Source of the DNA: Ruminococcus sp. CAG:563
Lineage (GTDB): Bacteria > Bacillota > Clostridia > Oscillospirales > Acutalibacteraceae
Length of the DNA stretch: 15,665 bases
Assembly: GCA_000434915.1 (NCBI GenBank)
Contig: FR882086.1
Location: 94,144 to 109,808 of the forward strand
Direction of reading: 5' to 3'
Shown: piece after piece, positions 6,117 through 12,548 of the stretch
Layout: every line of letters starts with the position of its first letter
How positions within the stretch are numbered: the stretch's first letter is position 1
Translations under genes and position numbers: made by a program
Notes under the pieces: generated by a model
Database searches by the model: none
What the model saw: the letters and a program-made list of their open reading frames with translations, nothing else
What the model was told of the DNA's origin: nothing

Positions 6117-6395
6117 TTATTTTCTTTGATTTTTTCTTTTTATTTCATGAAGTCGTTCAAGTTCGTCATTCCGTTCCTTTTCGACTTTTTTCTTTGCATT
6201 TTCTTCTTTCTTAGCTTTTATTTTTCCGCTAATATTAAACTTTATTTGACTTACCACAATGCAAATTATAATAACAGCCACAAGTGCAATTATCCAAATC
6301 GCCTTTTGTTTGTCATCACCGTCATTCTTCTGCACCGGCTCAAGCTCGCTGACGCTTATAGCCAAGGTGTTCAGAAAATATTTAAACAAAATCAC
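6117..6395 (-). CDS. Small single-pass membrane protein, function unknown
   Basis: 92 residues. A hydrophobic segment, AIWIIALVAVIIICIVVSQI (about 32-51), is followed by a strongly basic/acidic tail with many Lys, Glu and Arg that probably forms a long charged helix in the cytoplasm. The first 15 residues are also hydrophobic, and an acidic stretch lies between. The start is a GTG at 6393-6395, overlapping the last 14 nt of maf, with AGGGAG a few bases upstream inside maf, so translation is probably coupled. An internal start would remove the first hydrophobic patch and cannot be excluded. It is followed directly by a terminator. I do not recognise a family. Confidence 0.62.
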   Translation of the reverse strand: MILFKYFLNTLAISVSELEPVQKNDGDDKQKAIWIIALVAVIIICIVVSQIKFNISGKIKAKKEENAKKKVEKERNDELERLHEIKRKNQRK

Positions 6396-6939
6396 TCATC
6401 TCCCTATATAGTTTAGCAATCGGCAATCCCATAACGCTGAAGAAATCGCCATTGATTCTTTTGACAAGCACCGAGCCTTTGCCTTGAATTCCGTAAGCTC
6501 CTGCCTTGTCCGTCGGTTCTCCGGTTGCAACATATTTTTTAATTTCATCGTCGCCGAGCGAATAGAATTCCACATCGGTTTCGTCAAAAAAGTTTTTCAC
6601 CTTGCCGCCGCAAACGATCGCAACTCCTGTAAAAACCTTGTGAGTCCTTCCCGAAAGCGAACGGAGCATCTCACACGCCTCTTGTTCGGAATGAGGCTTG
6701 CCGAGAATCTTTCCGTCAAGTGCAACCACCGTATCCGAACCGATAACGACCGCTTCCTTGTGTTCTGCCGCTACCGCCTGCGCCTTTTGCAAAGCAAGCG
6801 ACATAACAACTTCCTGCGGCATTGCTTCCTCCGGAACGACCTCAACTATATCGGCACAAATCACTTCAAAGTCATAGCCCGCAAGCTCCATCAATTCTTT
6901 GCGTCTTGGCGAAGCGGAGGCAAGAATTATCTTCGACAT
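6382..6939 (-). CDS. maf: Maf-like nucleoside triphosphate pyrophosphatase
   Basis: 185 residues from the chosen ATG at 6939. Maf proteins hydrolyse non-canonical or excess nucleotides (dTTP/UTP type in YhdE/Maf) to monophosphate and pyrophosphate. Visible motifs are the N-terminal SASPRR (8-13) that binds the triphosphate, GSDTVV (67-72) with the catalytic Asp, GKP (80-82), SGRTHKVFTG (96-105), and AGAYGIQGKG near residue 155, all as expected for the dTTP/UTP subfamily. The ATG overlaps the Nudix stop as TGATG, giving translational coupling. A reading frame also extends six bases upstream through two GTG codons, but the overlap ATG fits the family N-terminus better. Partner genes are a Nudix hydrolase and a small membrane protein; both enzymes clean nucleotides, a sensible pairing. 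Confidence 0.93.
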   Translation of the reverse strand: MSKIILASASPRRKELMELAGYDFEVICADIVEVVPEEAMPQEVVMSLALQKAQAVAAEHKEAVVIGSDTVVALDGKILGKPHSEQEACEMLRSLSGRTHKVFTGVAIVCGGKVKNFFDETDVEFYSLGDDEIKKYVATGEPTDKAGAYGIQGKGSVLVKRINGDFFSVMGLPIAKLYREMSDFV

Positions 6940-7484
6940 CACCACAGCCCCTTATCCCTGAGCTGTTTAACCTTAAGAACTGCCGCCTGGCTTTTTCCGT
7001 CCTTTATTTCGTTGCTCATTACCATTTCAACCGCCTTATCGAGCGGAACTTTTTCAACATTGAGGAATTCGTCAACGTCAAGATGCTGATGAGTATAGGT
7101 AAGACCCTTTGCGGCATAGAGATGAATGATTTCGCCACAATAGCCCGGAGAGGGGTAGAACTTTCCAAGATCATAATACTCGTCGGCAACACAGCCGGCC
7201 TCCTCTTCAAGCTCACGCTTGCCTGTCTCAAACGGGTCCTCACCCTTTTCAAGCTTGCCGGCCGGAAGCTCGGGAATGACCTCCATATAAGGATATCGGA
7301 ACTGGCGGACAAAAAGCAGCTCATTATTCTCCGTCAATGCGGCAATGCACACTCCGCCCGGATGCTCAACAACTTCACGACGGCATGGCTTCCCGTTCGG
7401 AAGCTCCGCATCATCATTGCGAACATTAATAATTCTGCCGTAATAAATATAGTTCTTTTTAACTGTTTTTTCTTCAAGCTTCAT
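6939..7484 (-). CDS. Nudix hydrolase, ADP-ribose pyrophosphatase type
   Basis: 181 residues. The full Nudix box is present at about residues 76-98: G76, E82, REL 90-92, EE 94-95 and G97, matching Gx5Ex7REUxEExGU. Upstream, VRQFRYP and ELPAGKLEKGE match ADP-ribose pyrophosphatases (NudF/YqkG type), which split ADP-ribose into AMP and ribose-5-phosphate. I chose the ATG at 7484 because GGAGAG lies at 7489-7494. An in-frame upstream start at 7553 would add 23 residues read through a terminator hairpin and is unlikely. The gene begins only about 11 nt after that terminator's U-tail, so expression probably needs readthrough from the efp unit or a promoter I cannot see. Its stop overlaps the maf start. 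Confidence 0.9.
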   Translation of the reverse strand: MKLEEKTVKKNYIYYGRIINVRNDDAELPNGKPCRREVVEHPGGVCIAALTENNELLFVRQFRYPYMEVIPELPAGKLEKGEDPFETGKRELEEEAGCVADEYYDLGKFYPSPGYCGEIIHLYAAKGLTYTHQHLDVDEFLNVEKVPLDKAVEMVMSNEIKDGKSQAAVLKVKQLRDKGLW

Positions 7485-7494
7485 AAATCTCTCC

Positions 7495-7543
7495 AAAGAA
7501 AAAGGGGCAACCGAGGAAACGAAATTTCGCCCAAGGTCACCCC
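7495..7543 (-). terminator. Terminator after the CD1247-like gene, abutting the Nudix SD
   Basis: On the minus strand GGGGTGACC pairs with GGTTGCCCC (7535-7543 with 7504-7512; nine pairs, two G-U). A 22-nt loop contains a second small palindrome, CGAAATTTCG (7520-7529). The U-tail TTTTTCTTT ends at 7495, touching the Nudix SD at 7489-7494. A T-run also exists on the plus side, but no plus-strand gene is present. Confidence 0.75.
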
Positions 7544-7559
7544 CGTTTTTCAAAAATGA

Positions 7560-7991
7560 TTATTTGTCGTCGCCGTCGTCCTCATCATCAAAATCGAACT
7601 CAAGAGTCTCGCCGCAAGCGGGGCACTGAATTGATTCTTCATCAAGAACACTCTCGTCAAGGCAGATTGTCTCGCCGCAAGCGGGGCACTCAACCTCAAA
7701 ATAATCGCTGTCGTCATGGTCGCCGCAGCAATCATCGTCACAACAGCAGTCGTCATCATCGCAATAGTCATCATAGATGCACTCTTCAACGTCGCCGAGA
7801 TCCTCGTCAATCTCATCAACAACCTCTGTGAGAGCCGCAACCTCGTCCTCAAGATCAGCGATTGTGAGAGCCATCTCGTCAATAGCGTCAACCATTGCCT
7901 TGATGATCTTTACTTCATCTGTATCTGCATCAAAATGAGCCATCTCAACAAGTCCCTTGAGATATGCTGCTTTTTCGGTTACTGTCATCAT
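7560..7991 (-). CDS. CD1247-like acidic, Cys-rich zinc-ribbon protein
   Basis: 143 residues in three parts. Residues 1-68 are an acidic helical domain (EKAAYLKGLVEMA onward) that I recognise as the CD1247 N-terminal domain of Clostridia. Residues 70-94 are an Asp/Cys cluster with C71, C77, C82-84, C88-89 and H92. Residues 98-130 form a zinc-ribbon-like pair of CPACGET motifs (C102, C105, C123, C126). A short all-acidic tail follows. The protein is probably cytoplasmic and metal-binding; function is unknown. It follows efp by 36 bp with AAAGGA before the ATG at 7991 (a second ATG is adjacent), so it is cotranscribed with efp. The link to efp suggests, but does not show, a role near translation. 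Identity rests on family recollection; the motifs are plain. Confidence 0.85.
   Translation of the reverse strand: MMTVTEKAAYLKGLVEMAHFDADTDEVKIIKAMVDAIDEMALTIADLEDEVAALTEVVDEIDEDLGDVEECIYDDYCDDDDCCCDDDCCGDHDDSDYFEVECPACGETICLDESVLDEESIQCPACGETLEFDFDDEDDGDDK
7606..7690 (-). repeat. Direct repeat of 22 bp encoding the two CPACGET motifs
   Basis: The same 22 bases occur at 7606-7627 and 7669-7690, exactly 63 bp apart and in frame. Each encodes CPACGET, including identical synonymous positions, which suggests a recent duplication or gene conversion inside the zinc-ribbon gene. Confidence 0.85.
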
Positions 7992-8027
7992 TGTGAATCA
8001 TCCTTTCAATTAGGGTAAATAAATAGC

Positions 8028-8585
8028 TTATGCTCTGCCGAGATACTCGCCTGTACGGGTATCGATCTGAACCTTCTCGCCCTCGTTGATGAAGAGCGGA
8101 ACCTTGATCTCTGCGCCTGTCTCAAGAGTTGCCGGCTTTGTAGCGTTTGTAGCTGTATTGCCTGCAAAACCCGGATCGGTCTTTGCAATCTCAAGCTCAA
8201 CGAATGTCGGCGGCTCAACGCCGAAAACCTTGCCCTTGTAGGAAAGGATCTTGCAAACCATGCCATCCTTAACGAACTTAAAGTTATCGGAAAGATCGGA
8301 AGCGTTGATAGGAATAAGCTCATATGACTCCGGATCCATAAAGTAATAAAGATCGCCGTCATTGTATGAGTACTCCATGTCCTTTCTCTCGATAAATGCT
8401 GTCGGGAATTTAGCTGTCGGGTTGTAGCTCTTTTCAACTACAGAACCTGTGAGAACATTCTTTGTCTTTGTTCTGACGAAAGCTGCGCCCTTACCCGGCT
8501 TAACATGCTGGAATTCAACAACCTGAAGTACGTTGCCGTCCTCCTCAAATGTCATACCGTTTCTGAAATCGCCTGCTGAAATCAT
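8028..8585 (-). CDS. efp: Translation elongation factor P
   Basis: 185 residues, the standard EF-P length, with KOW-like N-terminal, central and C-terminal OB domains. EF-P binds the ribosome between P and E sites and relieves stalling at polyproline stretches. The loop VKPGKGAAF (28-36) carries K32, the position modified in EF-P proteins (5-aminopentanol in Bacillus, beta-lysine in enterics). The segment around residue 65 (FIERKDMEYSYND) and the C-terminal IDTRTGEYLGRA are typical. The ATG at 8585 has GGAGGA 7 nt upstream and its own promoter (8658-8686). The neighbouring M24 peptidase upstream and CD1247-like gene downstream form a common Clostridia arrangement as far as I recall. No modification-enzyme gene is in the window. 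Confidence 0.97.
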   Translation of the reverse strand: MISAGDFRNGMTFEEDGNVLQVVEFQHVKPGKGAAFVRTKTKNVLTGSVVEKSYNPTAKFPTAFIERKDMEYSYNDGDLYYFMDPESYELIPINASDLSDNFKFVKDGMVCKILSYKGKVFGVEPPTFVELEIAKTDPGFAGNTATNATKPATLETGAEIKVPLFINEGEKVQIDTRTGEYLGRA

Positions 8586-8657
8586 GTGTTATTCCTCCGA
8601 TTTGTTTTCTTAAATTATGAATAGGTTTATTGTTGCCTATCTGTGTTTTTCTATCTT

Positions 8658-8686
8658 ATTTTATACTATTATCGTGCGTTTTTCAA
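8658..8686 (-). promoter_or_regulatory. Putative efp promoter
   Basis: On the minus strand: TTGAAA (8681-8686), 17 bp, TAAAAT (8658-8663). It lies between the weak terminator of the peptidase gene and efp and would give a leader of about 65 nt before the efp ATG. The leader carries a small ATAGG/CCTAT repeat (8621-8640), too short to interpret. Confidence 0.65.
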
Positions 8687-8698
8687 GTCTTTTCGGCT

Positions 8699-8719
8699 AA
8701 AAAGCATTATGGCATGCTT
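8699..8719 (-). terminator. Weak terminator after the M24 peptidase gene
   Basis: AAGCAT (8702-8707) and ATGCTT (8714-8719) form a 6-bp stem with a 6-nt loop. A short A-run at 8699-8703 gives a brief U-tail on the minus strand. The stem is weak, so some readthrough into efp is likely. Confidence 0.45.
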
Positions 8720-8725
8720 ATTTTT

Positions 8726-9775
8726 TTACAAAATCACAAGTTCTTTCGCTGCATTTGTGAGGTTTTGGCAGCCGTTTTCGGTAATAAGAGCCATATCCTC
8801 TATTCTGACACCGAATTTTCCGGGAATATAAATGCCCGGTTCAACCGTCACGATATTGCCCGAATGAAGCGTTGCTGCCGACTTCGGAGAAAGGTTCGGC
8901 TTCTCATGAATCTCGATTCCGACGCCGTGACCGGTCGAATGACGAAAGAATTCACCGTAACCGGCTTCGGTTATGACATCTCTCGCCGCTTTGTCACCGT
9001 CAGAGCATTTAAGGCCGCTTCTTAAAATTTCAAGTGATGCAAGCTGAGCCTTTAGCACAATATCATATATTTTTTTCTGCTCGTCACTGACATGACCGAC
9101 TGCAACCGTTCTTGTCATGTCGGAATGGTAGCCGTTGACAACAGCACCGTAGTCCATTGTAACAAAATCGCCGTCCTCTATTTTTTTCTCGGTCGGAACA
9201 CCGTGAGGCTTTGACGTGTTCGCTCCGCTGATCGCTATTGTTTCAAAAGAAAGGGCTTCCGCTCCGTGACTGAGCATATAATGATCCAGCTCAAGTGCAA
9301 TTTCTTTTTCCGTTACACCGATTTTTATGAAACCGAGAATATGTTTAAGTGCCGCTTCGGCAATACGCTGAGCCTTGCAAATATTTTCAATTTCTTTATC
9401 ACTTTTTACGGCTCGGAACGAGTCAATAATTTTGTCCGTTCCGACTGTTGTAAGCTTTATTCCGTGAAGAGCTTTTCTCAAGTTTTTAAGCTGAGTAACG
9501 GTTAGCCTGTCCGCTTCAACGGCAAGAGTTTTGCAATTAAAACGCTTAGCATAGTCCGTCAGTTTTCCTTTTTGTTCTTCAACATCGCAGCAATTTATTT
9601 TATCTTTTGCAGCCTCAATATATCGACTGTCGGTCAAAAAAATCGAACCGTTTTTTGTTGCGAAAAGGAATCCGTCCGATGCATCGAAGCTCGTAAAATA
9701 TCGTCTGTTTTCCGGCGAAACTATCAGCGCACCGTCAATATTTTTCGGCAGTCTTTTTATAAATTCATCAAGCAT
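8726..9775 (-). CDS. M24 family metallopeptidase (Xaa-Pro aminopeptidase)
   Basis: 349 residues: an N-terminal creatinase-like domain (about 1-120) and a pita-bread catalytic domain. All five metal ligands are present: D208 (TMDYGAV), D219 (HSDMTRTV), H283 (STGHGVG), E312 (VEPGIY) and E326 (RIEDMA). H191 in SKPHG is the expected catalytic histidine. Such enzymes remove an N-terminal residue before proline, using two Mn or Co ions in the cytoplasm, and help recycle proline-containing peptides. The ATG at 9775 starts 11 bp after hemW, and its SD overlaps the hemW stop (TAGGAG), so the two form an operon. Prolidase (Xaa-Pro dipeptidase) activity is an alternative that sequence alone does not exclude. 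Confidence 0.93.
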   Translation of the reverse strand: MLDEFIKRLPKNIDGALIVSPENRRYFTSFDASDGFLFATKNGSIFLTDSRYIEAAKDKINCCDVEEQKGKLTDYAKRFNCKTLAVEADRLTVTQLKNLRKALHGIKLTTVGTDKIIDSFRAVKSDKEIENICKAQRIAEAALKHILGFIKIGVTEKEIALELDHYMLSHGAEALSFETIAISGANTSKPHGVPTEKKIEDGDFVTMDYGAVVNGYHSDMTRTVAVGHVSDEQKKIYDIVLKAQLASLEILRSGLKCSDGDKAARDVITEAGYGEFFRHSTGHGVGIEIHEKPNLSPKSAATLHSGNIVTVEPGIYIPGKFGVRIEDMALITENGCQNLTNAAKELVIL

Positions 9776-9786
9776 TTATCTCACTC

Positions 9787-10881
9787 CTATATAAATTCCG
9801 CAATGATTAAATTTGAAAGGAGAAATCCTTTTTCAGTCAATGCCATCGATTTATTGTCGCACTTCATTAAACCGTTTTCAATAAATCTTTCTGTCTTTTT
9901 TATTATGTCCCGAGGAAAAATTTTTTTGAATCTCTTTTCAAAATCTTCAAATACAATTCCGTCTTTCAAACGCAACCGGAGCATAATATATTCTTCCTCA
10001 TCGCCGCCGTTTCCGTCGGGAATCGGTTCGCCGCCGTTCTTAAAATATTCGATGTCCCTCGGATAAAAAAATCTTTTTCCGTCAATAAAAGAATGTGCAG
10101 ACGGTCCAAGCCCGAGATATTCCTCGCAGTTCCAATATTTCAAATTATGTTTTCCTTCAAACCCTGAACGTGCAAAATTTGAAATTTCATAATGTTCAAA
10201 TCCGTTTGCACGAAGCTTCTCGCTCATTGCAAGGTACATATCGGCAACCTCATCGTCATTCGGCAAATTAAGCGAATCCTTTTTCTTGTAATAAGGAGTT
10301 CCCTCCTCAATCTTCAGCATATATGCGCTGATGTGTGTCGCTCCCGAAGCAATGCAAAAATCAAGCGTTTCATCGAAGCTTTTCATTGTCTGCTCCTGCA
10401 CTCCGAGCATGACGTCAAGCGAAATATTTTTTATTCCTGCCGTCTTGCATTGTTCGATTCTTTTTTCGATAATCTCTCTGTCGGAAAATCTGCCGAGCTT
10501 CTTTCTTTCACTTTCAATTACTGATTGGACACCGAGAGAGATTCTGTTCACTCCGGCATCGGCGACTGCTTCAAAAAAATCTTCCTCAACCGCCGAGGGA
10601 TTACATTCAACCGTTATTTCTCCGTCAACGCCGAAAAGATTTTTTGCACGCCGGGTAAGCATTGCAATGTTTTCTCCGCCGAGAATTGACGGAGTGCCAC
10701 CGCCGAGATAAAGCGTATCGGCTTTTCTTCCGAGCTTGTCCGACCAATTTTCCATACTTTCGACAAGCGAAATCGTGTACATATCTTTGTCGGATACGTC
10801 GCCTCGCATGGAATAAAAATCACAATAAGGACATTTGGTTTTGCAAAAAGGAATATGAAGATATAACCCTATATTATCCAT
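9787..10881 (-). CDS. hemW: HemW-type radical SAM heme chaperone
   Basis: 364 residues. The iron-sulfur motif is C13xxxC17xxC20 followed by F22, the HemW pattern that lacks the fourth cysteine of true HemN. GGGTPS (60-65) contacts S-adenosylmethionine, and the HemW-typical HNLKYW is at 245-250. A C-terminal HemW domain follows (LRLRLKDGIVFEDF region). HemW proteins bind heme and deliver it to respiratory enzymes; older annotations call them oxygen-independent coproporphyrinogen oxidase. The ATG at 10881 has GGAGAAG a few bases upstream, immediately after the U-tail of the preceding terminator. hemW is usually next to lepA; here a sugar transporter gene intervenes. It is cotranscribed with the M24 peptidase. 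Confidence 0.94.
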   Translation of the reverse strand: MDNIGLYLHIPFCKTKCPYCDFYSMRGDVSDKDMYTISLVESMENWSDKLGRKADTLYLGGGTPSILGGENIAMLTRRAKNLFGVDGEITVECNPSAVEEDFFEAVADAGVNRISLGVQSVIESERKKLGRFSDREIIEKRIEQCKTAGIKNISLDVMLGVQEQTMKSFDETLDFCIASGATHISAYMLKIEEGTPYYKKKDSLNLPNDDEVADMYLAMSEKLRANGFEHYEISNFARSGFEGKHNLKYWNCEEYLGLGPSAHSFIDGKRFFYPRDIEYFKNGGEPIPDGNGGDEEEYIMLRLRLKDGIVFEDFEKRFKKIFPRDIIKKTERFIENGLMKCDNKSMALTEKGFLLSNLIIAEFI

Positions 10882-10891
10882 AGCTTCTCCG

Positions 10892-10924
10892 AAAAAAACG
10901 GACTGTTCTTTCGAGCAGTCCGTT
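10892..10924 (-). terminator. Strong terminator of the GPH transporter gene, abutting hemW SD
   Basis: AACGGACTG (10897-10905) pairs with CAGTCCGTT (10916-10924) and continues inward three pairs to a loop that reads GAAA on the minus strand. Seven As (10892-10898) give the U-tail. It ends about 10 nt before the hemW start. Confidence 0.88.
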
Positions 10925-10935
10925 GATTTGATAAA

Positions 10936-12465
10936 TTATTTCTGTTCAGCAGATGTTTCCGCCATTTCAAGCTCGTGAGCCTTGTTAAGCTCCTTAGCTG
11001 TCTCTGCACGACGGATTGCAAGCTCCTTGTACATTCTTTCTCTTGTTTCAGAATCAATGTTGTAGAAGAGCTTCGGAATAATTCCGATAAGTCCCGTTGC
11101 TGCCGGGAGAAGTGTAGTCATTGTAAACAAAAGTCTTTCTGTTCTGTCGCTCTGCTGCTTCGGCTTAAGACCCTGCTTGTAGCCGATGATACCGAGAAGA
11201 GCTGAGCTGAATCCATTGGTAAAGGTTGCAACAAGTTTTCTGGCAAGGCCCTTAACAACACCTGCCATAGCTTCGGTGCGGTAGCCGTTCTGCCATTCAC
11301 CGTAGTCAATAGCCTCATTTCGGATTTCCTCGGGAACAACCTTACGCATTGCGTAAACAAAGTTCCAAAGAGTTTCTCTGATCATAAATGCGGCAATCAT
11401 CGGAACGGTCTTCTTATAGTTCTTATTTATGCTGCCGAACAGATAAACACCGAGATAGAGTAAGTCGCCCCAGTGAGAACCGACTGCCCACAAAGTTCTC
11501 GTCGAGAACTTTTCACGAAGCTTGTCAACATAAGCATAGGAGGCATATGTAACAAACATACCGGGAATACCGACAATCAACTTCGCTGATCCGGCATTCA
11601 AAACGCTGATATAATACAGCGAGATATTCGTTCCGACAGCAAACTGTCCAAGGAACTCTGAAATTGTCAAAAGCATAAGCGGACGAGACTTAAACAGCGA
11701 ACCGACCGCACCCTTGAATGACGGTTTTTCAACCGACTGAAGAACTCTTTCTCTAACCTTAAAGGAGAAGAACAGAGCTAAAATGCCTGCGCAGAGAGCA
11801 GTACCGACACCCATGTAAACGAACAATGAGGTCATCTTGATCTTAAGCTTGTTGTGGTTAACAAGGTCAATAAGAACCGTACATACCTGGTTCGGAATGT
11901 TCTCAACAAGACTTGAGAACAGGTTTGCCTGGTTAATAAGACGGGTTCTGTCGAAAACATCGGGTGTGATTGTTGCAATAATACCTGTCTTTGAAATCTC
12001 ATAAAGCGAGGTTGCCAGGTTTTGCAGCATTTGCAGCACAAAATACGTTATGATTTTCGGCACATATGTACCCGAGGTTTCAGGGAACATAATGGGCATA
12101 CCCCAGAAAATCATTGCCATGATTGTTCCCGGGAGAGCATAGATAATAAGATACGGTTTGAATTTACCGAATCTCGTGTTCGTACGGTCAACAATAGACG
12201 CAAGAAACAAATCATTGATAATGTCCCAGATACTGACAACGACACTGATGATCGCCTGCCACCAATAGGAGATGACGAGGACGTCGGTCAGGTAATACGC
12301 CTTGTTCTGATCCAGATTGAAGCTCTGAGCGATATCGAAAAGAACATAGGTGAAAGTTTCTTTACTTCCGACGTAACGTCTGCCCTTGGGCAGCTTACGC
12401 TTGGCAACCTTCTGCTCCTCCGGCTCTGCCTGAGAGGTCTGAACTTCTTTAGTTTCAGCAGCCAT
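10936..12465 (-). CDS. GPH-family (MelB-like) sugar:cation symporter
   Basis: 509 residues with a hydrophilic N-terminal tail (about 1-35), some 12 membrane segments and a charged C-terminal helix (about 470-509). The segment WDIINDLFLASIVDRTNTRF (80-99) followed by GKFKPYL matches the MelB family signature. D81 and D85 align with the cation-site aspartates D55 and D59 of MelB. A second signature, IDYGEWQNGYRTEA, occurs about residue 390. It is therefore a secondary transporter that imports a glycoside or uronide with Na+ or H+. The ATG at 12465 has a strong AAGGAGG, and a promoter lies at 12505-12534. A strong terminator follows, so it is a self-contained unit sitting between lepA and hemW. 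Substrate cannot be told from the sequence. Confidence 0.88.
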   Translation of the reverse strand: MAAETKEVQTSQAEPEEQKVAKRKLPKGRRYVGSKETFTYVLFDIAQSFNLDQNKAYYLTDVLVISYWWQAIISVVVSIWDIINDLFLASIVDRTNTRFGKFKPYLIIYALPGTIMAMIFWGMPIMFPETSGTYVPKIITYFVLQMLQNLATSLYEISKTGIIATITPDVFDRTRLINQANLFSSLVENIPNQVCTVLIDLVNHNKLKIKMTSLFVYMGVGTALCAGILALFFSFKVRERVLQSVEKPSFKGAVGSLFKSRPLMLLTISEFLGQFAVGTNISLYYISVLNAGSAKLIVGIPGMFVTYASYAYVDKLREKFSTRTLWAVGSHWGDLLYLGVYLFGSINKNYKKTVPMIAAFMIRETLWNFVYAMRKVVPEEIRNEAIDYGEWQNGYRTEAMAGVVKGLARKLVATFTNGFSSALLGIIGYKQGLKPKQQSDRTERLLFTMTTLLPAATGLIGIIPKLFYNIDSETRERMYKELAIRRAETAKELNKAHELEMAETSAEQK

Positions 12466-12504
12466 GCTTTACCTCCTTACTGATTTATACAAATTTGCTT
12501 TTAC

Positions 12505-12534
12505 ATTATAGCACAAATTATATACAACTTGCAA
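12505..12534 (-). promoter_or_regulatory. Promoter of the GPH transporter gene
   Basis: On the minus strand: TTGCAA (12529-12534), 18 bp, TATAAT (12505-12510) with TG one base upstream (extended -10). It lies in the 83-bp gap after lepA. No terminator is seen for lepA here, so readthrough may also contribute. Confidence 0.72.
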
Positions 12535-12548
12535 TACTTATTTTAATT

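Noticed and set aside
7485..7553. Upstream start for the Nudix protein, adding 23 residues
   Set aside because: The extension is encoded by the terminator hairpin and U-tail, and the ATG at 7484 has a good SD and fits the family N-terminus.
6822..7559. 245-codon plus-strand open frame opposite nudix and maf
   Set aside because: It lies antisense to two genes with intact catalytic motifs, has no SD or promoter, and its product has no recognisable domain; it is a shadow of minus-strand codon bias.
8621..8640. ATAGG/CCTAT inverted repeat in the efp leader as a regulatory hairpin
   Set aside because: Only five pairs with a 10-nt loop; easily chance in AT-rich sequence.
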